From Salinilacustrithrix sp034522155 (lineage in GTDB: Bacteria; Actinomycetota; Acidimicrobiia; Acidimicrobiales; Salinilacustritrichaceae), in the NCBI GenBank assembly GCA_034522155.1, contig JAXHLP010000005.1:124001-188000 (forward strand): a stretch of 64,000 nt of DNA, given 5' to 3'. Within the stretch, counting starts at the first letter, position 1. The number at the start of each line of letters is the position of its first letter. The notes beneath the pieces are model-generated. The model made no database searches, had not been told where the DNA came from, and worked only from the letters and a program-made list of their open reading frames with translations. Made by a program: the position numbers and the translations under genes. Positions 58,358 through 64,000 of the stretch are shown here, one piece after another.

Positions 58358-59279
58358 CCGGAACCACGAGGCGCAGCGCGTGCGGCCGGTGCTCGAACGA
58401 CAGCGACGAGGTGTATCCGAGGAAGTCGCCGTCGACCTGGTAGGGCAGCTCGCCGTGGCCCGTGATCTCGAGGTGATCGAGGTCGTGGGCCACCAGGGCG
58501 TGGCGGGACGAGCGCAGGTGCCGGCCCGAACCGATACCGGACCCGACGAGCGCCAGCGTCTTGGCGAAGTCCATCGTCCGGACGACCACGACCGACAGAC
58601 CGTTGTCGAGGGTGGCTTCCGGAGTCAGGTCGAGGCCCCGGTTCCCGAGATAGGTGTACGGGCTCGTGTTGAGCACGATGGCGAAGTAGGCGTCGTCGAC
58701 GACCCGCCCGTCGCCCAGCTTCACCGCCATGCGGGGCCGGCTGTGGTCGTAGTGGCGGAACCAGGTGGCGAACCCGGCGTAGACGAAGAGCGGGTGCCCG
58801 GCGTAGCGCTTGAGCGAGGCCCGTCGCTCCACCTGCTCGACGACTGCGGCGTCGAAGCCGAGCCCGGTGTGGAAGAGGAAGCAGCGACCGTCGACCGAAC
58901 CGAGTCCGACGGGACGGATCGATTCGGCGGCGAGGGCGTCGAGGAGCAGGCCCGTCGACTCGATCGGGTCGTTGGGCAGTCCGAGCTGGCGGGCGAACAC
59001 GTTGGTCGACCCACCCGGCAGGGTGGCCAGCGCGGTGTCGGTGCCCACCAATCCGTTGGCGGCCTCGTTCAGCGTTCCGTCGCCCCCCATGACCACGACG
59101 ACGTCGTAGCCTTCGTTGGCTGCCCCGAGCGCGAGGCGGGTGGCATGGCCCCGCCGGCTCGTCTCCACCAGCTCGACGTCGTGGTCGGCCGAGAACGCCT
59201 TGCGGATCACCACCATCGACCGCGCCGTCACCGACGACGCGAAGGCGTTGACGATCAGCAGCGCTCGCATCCGGGGCAT
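58350..59279 (-). CDS. Diacylglycerol/lipid kinase family protein (DagK catalytic domain)
   Basis: A 309-residue protein. The N-terminal kinase domain shows LLIVNAFASSVTAR, the nucleotide loop VVVMGGDGTLNEAANGLVG (~residues 62-80) and LATLPGGSTNVFARQLG. The second beta-domain holds FHTGLGFDAAVVEQVERRA and ends DGDFLGYTSSLSFEH. It would phosphorylate diacylglycerol or another lipid at the membrane, perhaps in phospholipid recycling with its phosphodiesterase neighbour. ATG codons at 59279 and 59270 are both possible. Confidence 0.9.
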   Translation of the reverse strand: MPRMRALLIVNAFASSVTARSMVVIRKAFSADHDVELVETSRRGHATRLALGAANEGYDVVVVMGGDGTLNEAANGLVGTDTALATLPGGSTNVFARQLGLPNDPIESTGLLLDALAAESIRPVGLGSVDGRCFLFHTGLGFDAAVVEQVERRASLKRYAGHPLFVYAGFATWFRHYDHSRPRMAVKLGDGRVVDDAYFAIVLNTSPYTYLGNRGLDLTPEATLDNGLSVVVVRTMDFAKTLALVGSGIGSGRHLRSSRHALVAHDLDHLEITGHGELPYQVDGDFLGYTSSLSFEHRPHALRLVVPVT

Positions 59280-59346
59280 GGTGGCACGTCATGCCGCAGC
59301 CCGGCGTTTGGACCGGAGCTTCACACGGCTGACACAATCCAGCTTC

Positions 59347-60132
59347 ATGTCCCTCAACGTCGTCGTCTGCGTGAAGCAGATCCCGGACCCGGCCGACCCC
59401 GGCAGCCTGGACGCTGACTTCACCCTCAACCGTGCCGTCAAGCTCATCCTGGACGAGTCCGACTCCTATGGCGTCGAAATCGCCCTCCAGCTCGTGGACA
59501 ACGCCGGCGGAGGCGAGGTCACCCTCGTCTCGATGGCTCCCGAGAGCGAAGTCGGCGGTCTCCGCACGGCCCTCGCCATGGGCGCCGAGAAGGCCGTGCT
59601 GGTCTCCGACGAGGCGCTCGCCGGTGCCGGTGCGCTCGACACCGCCCGCACGCTCGCAGCCGCCATCGGCAGGGCCGGCGAGTACGACCTGATCCTCACC
59701 GGTGTCGAGTCGTCCGACGGCTACACCGGGACGGTTCCCCAGATGCTGGCCGCCGAGCTCGGCCACCCCATGGTCTCCTTCGCCAAGGAGGTCCACATCG
59801 AGGGCGACAAGGTGTCGGTCCAGCGCCAGACCGAGACCGGCTACCAGGACGTCGAGGCCCCGACACCCGCCGTGGTCTCGGTGACCGCCGGCGTGGTCGA
59901 GCCCCGCTACCCGTCCTTCAAGGGGATCATGGCCGCTAAGAAGAAGTCGGTCGACGAGGTGACCGTCGCCGATCTCGGCCTCGACCCCGAGAGCGTGGGT
60001 TGGTCCGGCGCCGGCCAGGAGATCACCACCGTCGAGGACGCGCCCGCCCGCGAGGCCGGCGAGATCATCGAGGACGAAGGCGAGGGCTTCCAGAACATCG
60101 TGGCCAAGCTCGAAGAGCTCAAGGTCATCTGA
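59347..60132 (+). CDS. etfB: Electron transfer flavoprotein, beta subunit
   Basis: A 261-residue AMP-binding subunit of ETF, which takes electrons from acyl-CoA dehydrogenases to the quinone pool. It opens NVVVCVKQIPDPADPGSLDA and carries TLVSMAPESEVGGLRTALAMG, ILTGVESSDGYTGTVPQMLA, and YPSFKGIMAAKKK near the C-terminus, all family features. The ATG at 59347 starts the conserved N-terminus; a long in-frame extension upstream is antisense to the lipid kinase gene. etfA follows after 46 bp. Confidence 0.94.
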   Translation: MSLNVVVCVKQIPDPADPGSLDADFTLNRAVKLILDESDSYGVEIALQLVDNAGGGEVTLVSMAPESEVGGLRTALAMGAEKAVLVSDEALAGAGALDTARTLAAAIGRAGEYDLILTGVESSDGYTGTVPQMLAAELGHPMVSFAKEVHIEGDKVSVQRQTETGYQDVEAPTPAVVSVTAGVVEPRYPSFKGIMAAKKKSVDEVTVADLGLDPESVGWSGAGQEITTVEDAPAREAGEIIEDEGEGFQNIVAKLEELKVI

Positions 60133-60178
60133 CCCGACCCCGACACCACTGCACGAGGAACGGAAAGAGGAAACGAAC

Positions 60179-61132
60179 ATGGCTCTGTCCAAGGTCTGGG
60201 TCTTCGTCGAGACCGACGAGAGCGGCGCACTGGTCCCGCTCAGCAAGGAACTGCTCACCGCCGCCCGCGATCTGGCTGACACCGTCGAGGCGTTCTACGC
60301 CGGCGACGGTTCGGTCGTGGCCGATGCCGTCGGCGCCTACGGCGCCACCGCGGTCAACGCGACCGGCGATCTCGGTGAGCGGCTCGGCGGCGCGCCCGCC
60401 GGCGCGGCGCTCGCCGAGGCGGCTGAGGGGGTCGACGCCGTGATCGGCGGGACCACCTACGACGCCCGCGATGCGTTCGCGTACGCGTCGGTGAAGCTCG
60501 GCAAGCCGGTGCTGTCCAACGCCACCCAGCTCGAACTCGATGGCGACGCGCTCGTCACCACCACGCCCGCCTTCGGCGGGGAGAAGCTGGTGAAGACCAA
60601 GTTCACCGGCGGTGGCCCGCAGCTGGTCCTGGTGCGGCCCAAGTCCTACGAGCCCAGCGAGTCCGGCGGCGCTGCCGCGACCGTCAACGATCTGAGCGTG
60701 CCCGACGCCCCGGCGGCCACCGTGCTGTCGACGCACGTCGAAGAGCGCGAAGGCCCCCAGCTCGACTCGGCCCCGATCGTCATCTCCGGTGGCCGGGGCC
60801 TCGGCGATCCCGAGAAGTTCGACGAGTACATCGAGACGCTCGGCAAGAAGCTGGGTGCTGCCACCGGCGCCACCCGTGCCATCGTCGACGCCGGCTGGGT
60901 CCCCTACGCCAAGCAGGTCGGCCAGACCGGCAAGGTCGTCAAGCCCGACGTGTACATCGCCTGCGGCATCTCGGGCGCGACCCAGCACTTGGTGGGGATG
61001 AAGGGATCCAAGAACATCATCGCCGTCAACAAGGATCCCGAGGCGCCGATCTTCTCGGTCGCCGATCTCGGCATCGTCGGCGACGTGCACAAGGTGCTGC
61101 CGGCGCTCATCGAGGCGCTCGACGGCCGTTGA
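60179..61132 (+). CDS. etfA: Electron transfer flavoprotein, alpha subunit
   Basis: A 317-residue FAD-binding subunit of ETF. The C-terminal FAD domain is clear: VISGGRGLGDPEKFDEYIET, GATRAIVDAGWVPYAKQVGQ, TGKVVKPDVYIACGISGATQ, HLVGMKGSKNIIAVNKDPEA. GKVVKP and GISGA(T/I)QH contact the flavin. With etfB it serves the acyl-CoA dehydrogenases of this window. An AAAGAGGAAA ribosome site precedes the ATG. Two strong hairpins follow the stop. Confidence 0.95.
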   Translation: MALSKVWVFVETDESGALVPLSKELLTAARDLADTVEAFYAGDGSVVADAVGAYGATAVNATGDLGERLGGAPAGAALAEAAEGVDAVIGGTTYDARDAFAYASVKLGKPVLSNATQLELDGDALVTTTPAFGGEKLVKTKFTGGGPQLVLVRPKSYEPSESGGAAATVNDLSVPDAPAATVLSTHVEEREGPQLDSAPIVISGGRGLGDPEKFDEYIETLGKKLGAATGATRAIVDAGWVPYAKQVGQTGKVVKPDVYIACGISGATQHLVGMKGSKNIIAVNKDPEAPIFSVADLGIVGDVHKVLPALIEALDGR

Positions 61133-61138
61133 GCCGAA

Positions 61139-61208
61139 CCGGTTCCGGCTGCTCGGAACCGGCCAACTGAGATCCACGGCACAGCCGCCCTTCGGGGCGG
61201 CTGTGCCG
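61139..61208 (+). terminator. Tandem terminator hairpins after etfBA
   Basis: The first hairpin is CCGGTTCCG-gctgct-CGGAACCGG (61139-61162). The second, at 61177-61208, has perfect 14-bp arms closed by a TTCG tetraloop (CAGCCGCCC-TTCG-GGGCGGCTG core). This is a very stable stop signal for the etf operon. Confidence 0.75.
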
Positions 61209-61599
61209 CGTTCGGGGACGTCGCCGACGGCGCCGGGATCGGCTCAACCCGCACTGACCTCCGAATCGTGGCAACCCCGCCCCGAATCGTGCCGACCATC
61301 ACGGCCTGCGAGCCGGCGTGTGCCCTGGTGCGCGAGGTCCCGGTCCGGGCGCTCGGTGCCGGTTGAGCGAAAACCCCATGGTTCTGCGGGTTTTGTCCCA
61401 TTCAAGGCTTCTTGCTGGCTCTGCTGATTTCGCGCCGAGCGTGGCGCGCTGGCTACGCGGGCGATTTTGCGTGTTTACACGGCCACTGATGGTGGGAGGA
61501 AGTGGATCTTGAGGCCACTCGGGCGGCGTGTCGTGGGCACGCGGACCGGGCGGTCGTTCACCTATCCACCGTCATCCCACGAAGGCAGAGCATCACACC
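61209..61599 (+). other. Gene-free leader region before the subtilase
   Basis: No convincing gene is seen in this 391-bp stretch. A repeated CCGAATCGTG motif occurs near 61260-61290. A hairpin AAAACCC/GGGTTTT at 61370-61394 could terminate or attenuate transcription. The part around 61425-61500 is AT-richer than its surroundings and may hold the subtilase promoter, but I cannot name the boxes with confidence. The long untranslated stretch leaves room for a cis-regulatory RNA; none of the common riboswitch patterns was evident. Confidence 0.4.
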
Positions 61600-62802
61600 A
61601 TGTCATCCGACACACATACCACTGGGGAATCCGCCGTGCGACCTGCGCTCGGCTCGTCGGTGCGCCGTCAGGGCCTCACCGGCCACGGCGTGGGCATCGC
61701 GGTGATCGACTCGGGCGTCACCGCGCCGGACGTGTTCGGTCGTCGGCTCGTCGCCGGCCCCGACTTCACGGCCGATGTCGCCACCGACCACGAGGCCGTC
61801 GACCGGACCGGTCACGGCACGCACCTCGCCGGCATCGTCGCGGGTGAGCGCACGGGTGTCGCGCCCGGCTCGCACGTGGTCAGCGTCAAGGTCGCCGGCG
61901 ACGCCGGCGCTACCGACGTCGGCGCGGTCATCGCCGCGCTCGACTGGACGGTGGCCCACCGCCACCAGCTCAGCCTCGGCGTGGTCCTGCTCGCCTTCGG
62001 TGCCGACCAACTGCCCACCGGTACCCACGACCCCCTCGCCGCGGCTGTGGCCCGGGCCTGGAAGGCCGGGCTCGTGGTGGTCACCTCGACGGGCAACGAC
62101 GGCCTCGTTGGGCCGCTGTCCACGCCGACCCACATCGACGAGGTGCTCACGGTCGCCGCGTCCGAGCAGGCTGACGGTGCCTGGTCGGTCTGCGACTTCT
62201 CGAGCAAGGGCGACGTCGACGGGCGCCCCGACCTGGCCGCCCCGGGTCGCTCGATCGTTGGCCCCATCGCCCCCGGCACCGATGCCGAGGATGCCCCCGA
62301 GAGCTCCGTGGTCGCTCCCGGCTACGTGAAAGGTTCGGGCACGTCGCAGGCCGCCGCGGTCGTGGCTGGCGCTGCGGCGCTGCTCCTCGAGGCCGACGCC
62401 TCCCTCACGCCCGACGAGGTCAAGCGGATCCTGTGCACCTCTGCCGTGCGGATCGACGACCCCGCCGCCGGCGCGGGCACCCTCGACCTCGACGTCGCCC
62501 TGGCCTGCCTGGCCTCCGGCCTCTTCCGTGAGGTCCCCGCCTCCACCCTCCCCGCCCCCGCCGACGCCTGGTCCGGCCTGGAGTGGGCCGGTCATGCGTG
62601 GCGTGGTCATGCGTGGCGGGGTCTGGAGTGGGCCGGTCATGCGTGGCGTGGTCATGCGTGGCGTGGTCATGCGTGGCGTGGTCATGCGTGGCGTGGTCAT
62701 GCGTGGCGTGGTCATGCGTGGCGTGGTCATGCGTGGCGCGGTCATGCGTGGCGCGGTCTGGAGTGGCGCGGTCATGCGTGGCGCGGTCTCGAGTGGGCCT
62801 GA
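61600..62802 (+). CDS. Subtilisin-family (S8) serine protease with C-terminal pentapeptide repeat tail
   Basis: A 400-residue protein. The catalytic triad is complete: Asp37 (GIAVIDSGVT), His72 (RTGHGTHLAGIVAG) and Ser249 (GSGTSQAAAVVAG), with oxyanion Asn166 (STGNDG). The protease domain (~residues 20-310) is compact. Residues 326-400 are fifteen tandem pentapeptides, eleven GHAWR and four GLEWA/GLEWR. I see neither a signal peptide nor a propeptide, since the conserved fold begins within ~30 residues of the ATG at 61600; a longer in-frame start at 61528 adds no hydrophobic segment. Related actinobacterial proteases carry Trp-rich tails, but this basic His/Trp/Arg version is distinctive. The substrate and location are unknown. 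Confidence 0.9.
   Translation: MSSDTHTTGESAVRPALGSSVRRQGLTGHGVGIAVIDSGVTAPDVFGRRLVAGPDFTADVATDHEAVDRTGHGTHLAGIVAGERTGVAPGSHVVSVKVAGDAGATDVGAVIAALDWTVAHRHQLSLGVVLLAFGADQLPTGTHDPLAAAVARAWKAGLVVVTSTGNDGLVGPLSTPTHIDEVLTVAASEQADGAWSVCDFSSKGDVDGRPDLAAPGRSIVGPIAPGTDAEDAPESSVVAPGYVKGSGTSQAAAVVAGAAALLLEADASLTPDEVKRILCTSAVRIDDPAAGAGTLDLDVALACLASGLFREVPASTLPAPADAWSGLEWAGHAWRGHAWRGLEWAGHAWRGHAWRGHAWRGHAWRGHAWRGHAWRGHAWRGHAWRGLEWRGHAWRGLEWA
62575..62799 (+). repeat. 15-bp tandem repeat, fifteen units, coding for GHAWR/GLEWA
   Basis: The basic unit is GGTCATGCGTGGCGT. Units at 62575, 62620, 62755 and 62785 encode GLEW(A/R); the other eleven encode GHAWR, including a run of eight from 62635. DNA identity between GHAWR units is near complete (third-base changes only at the last Arg codon and first Gly codon), which points to recent expansion or ongoing homogenisation. 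Confidence 0.92.
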
Positions 62803-62813
62803 ACCGGGAGGCG

Positions 62814-62848
62814 GTCGTCAGTGGGACGCGCTAGCGCCCACTGACGAC
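62814..62848 (+). terminator. Terminator hairpin after the subtilase gene
   Basis: Perfect 12-bp arms GTCGTCAGTGGG and CCCACTGACGAC surround an 11-nt loop, 12 bp after the stop. A TAGTCT box (62855-62860) right after it may be the -10 of the next gene. Confidence 0.7.
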
Positions 62849-62906
62849 GCACGGTAGTCTCACGACCCGGCTGCGTGCGTTTCAGTGCAGAGGGTCGAGG
62901 GCCAGC

Positions 62907-64000
62907 ATGGAAACCAGAACGCGAGCGACATGGGCCTTCACCCTGTTCGTCTGCGCGATCGGTGCAGGGTCCTGCGCGCTGGCATTCGGGCTGGAGGCGC
63001 CGACCGGAGGCGCAGTCGAGATCCATTGGGGGTTCCTCGCCGTAGCGTTCGCCTTGGCCGAGCGATACTCCGTGAATCTCGAGGTACGCCGCGAGGCGCA
63101 CTCGCTCACGTTCTCGGAGATCCCGCTGACGATCGGTCTGATCTTTACTGATCCCACCGGTCTGATCCTGGCGAGAGTCGTGGGAGCGGCCATCGGGCAT
63201 GCGCTCGTTCGACGGCCGCGGGTCGTCAAGTACGTGTTCAACGTCGGGCAGTTCGCCCTCGATGTCGGCGTTGCACTGCTGGTGTTCCACGCGATCGTCG
63301 GCACCGGCAATCCGATTGATCCGTTGGGATGGGCCGCTGGGCTGGCTGCCGTCGGCACCGCCCACCTGGCCGGATGGATGGTCGTTTCCATCGTCATGCG
63401 GCTCGCGGGCGCGCCCGTCACGGTTCACCATGCCCTCGAGGTACTGGCTGTCTCCATCACCTTCTCCCTCGCCGAGTGCGCGGTTGCGCTCGGTGCCGCG
63501 GGTGCCCTTTGGCGGGACGGCAGGTCCTGGGTGCTGCTCCTCCTCATCGGCTGCGGGCTCGGGTACTTCTTTCTGTCCTTCGTTCGGATCCGCGAGCGTC
63601 ACCAATCGCTGGCGAATCTGCACTCCTTCACGACGAGTCTCACATCCGACGACCCGCGGTCTCTGACCCGGAACGTCCTTGTTGGCGTCGCTGACCTTCT
63701 CCGCGCCCGACGTGTCGTCATCCTCATCCCCGACGGAGTCGCGGTCCATCGGATCGAGCTGGACGGAGAGGAGTTCACCGACGAGCGAGTGGATCCAGGA
63801 GCAAGCAACCTCGACCTTGTCTCCGTGCTGGGCCAGGTTGGTCTACGGGTTCAAGGTGACGATGCGTTGCCCGGGCTTCCCGATCTCACGTCTGGCGAAG
63901 CGGTCATGGCGTTGTTGCCGCTGCCGGACAGGGACGGCCTCGTCATCGCCGCGGGTCGCATGTCCGATGCTCGCGACTTCGACGACGAAGATGTGCAGTT
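62907..64000 (+). CDS. Membrane sensor protein with GAF-like domain, C-terminus cut by window edge
   Basis: The frame opens METRTRATWAFTLFVCAIGA and stays open to the window end (364 residues seen). The first ~230 residues form about seven hydrophobic helices, with the loop RREAHSLTFSEIPLTIGLIF between early ones. This N-terminal sensor region is common in actinobacterial proteins that end in GGDEF and EAL domains. A soluble part then begins (RIRERHQSLANLHSFTTSL) and looks like a GAF domain (LTRNVLVGVADLLRARRVVI, ending DFDDEDVQ). A cyclic-di-GMP output domain is expected beyond the edge but is not seen. Confidence 0.75.
   Translation, partial: METRTRATWAFTLFVCAIGAGSCALAFGLEAPTGGAVEIHWGFLAVAFALAERYSVNLEVRREAHSLTFSEIPLTIGLIFTDPTGLILARVVGAAIGHALVRRPRVVKYVFNVGQFALDVGVALLVFHAIVGTGNPIDPLGWAAGLAAVGTAHLAGWMVVSIVMRLAGAPVTVHHALEVLAVSITFSLAECAVALGAAGALWRDGRSWVLLLLIGCGLGYFFLSFVRIRERHQSLANLHSFTTSLTSDDPRSLTRNVLVGVADLLRARRVVILIPDGVAVHRIELDGEEFTDERVDPGASNLDLVSVLGQVGLRVQGDDALPGLPDLTSGEAVMALLPLPDRDGLVIAAGRMSDARDFDDEDVQ

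Noticed and set aside
57682..60282. 866-codon minus-strand frame through GDPD, the lipid kinase and etfB
   Set aside because: It crosses three real genes, is in a shadow frame for all of them, and shows no conserved segment.
61603..62775. Minus-strand frame beginning with Thr/Pro/Met repeats (MTAPLQTAPRMTAPRM)
   Set aside because: It is the reverse complement of the GHAWR-coding 15-bp repeats; periodicity is inherited from the real gene.
62578..62799. CRISPR array
   Set aside because: The repeats are 15 bp with no spacers and are in frame with the protease.

Overview
The window is GC-rich actinobacterial DNA, most like the class Acidimicrobiia (inference). Supporting signs are two WhiB regulators (WhiB1-like and WhiB2-like), a PdtaS-type sensor kinase, DUF3107, a paired ArsA-like ATPase module, heavy use of GTG/TTG starts, 4-bp GTGA/ATGA/TTGA stop-start overlaps, and many genes with a TANNNT box only 6-9 nt before the start codon and no Shine-Dalgarno (leaderless promoters). 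I see no tRNA, rRNA, CRISPR, insertion sequence or prophage gene.

Layout. 1-10.2 kb: an acyl-CoA catabolic locus (CaiB/BaiF CoA-transferase, SDR, two adjacent acyl-CoA dehydrogenases, amidohydrolase, FadD3-like ligase). RecQ-family helicase and MscS channel genes interrupt it. Four copies of one palindrome, TCTGAC-N5-GTCAGA, sit before its transcription units and define a small regulon. 10.2-20 kb: fumC, a sucrase/ferredoxin-like protein, an orphan NuoF-like flavoprotein, a UvrD-HRDC helicase, a five-unit 59-bp hairpin repeat array, DUF4326, an amidohydrolase-3, an SRPBCC protein and a YjbR-family pseudogene with a clean internal deletion. 20-35 kb: valS, whiB2-like, a 5'-truncated DJ-1/PfpI gene, cysS, an acyl-CoA dehydrogenase with a true formylglycine-generating enzyme, a PASTA protein, a gene graveyard (CoxL-like fragment), dienelactone hydrolase, galE, nudix, glpD, SpoU methylase and TetR.

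35-47 kb: a divergent folP with a 372-bp antisense overlap by a DUF5317 membrane protein, enoyl-CoA hydratase, a class E sortase, then a complete nine-gene System I cytochrome c maturation operon (ccmABCDEFGHI) that is almost entirely translationally coupled. 47-54 kb: SixA phosphatase, an unrecognised gene carrying a 62-bp intragenic palindrome, an Fe-S locus (cysteine desulfurase, SufR-like regulator, Mrp carrier), and a Tat-exported molybdopterin oxidoreductase with its cytochrome b. 53-64 kb: DUF3107, two ArsA-like ATPases, pdtaS, whiB1, a glycerophosphodiesterase, a lipid kinase, etfBA (electron acceptor for the acyl-CoA dehydrogenases), a subtilase ending in fifteen pentapeptide repeats, and the start of a membrane GAF protein cut by the window edge.

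The genes hang together as an aerobic heterotroph that oxidises CoA-thioesters. Acyl-CoA dehydrogenases pass electrons to ETF and on to a respiratory chain with c-type cytochromes, and Fe-S assembly and redox-sensing regulators lie nearby.
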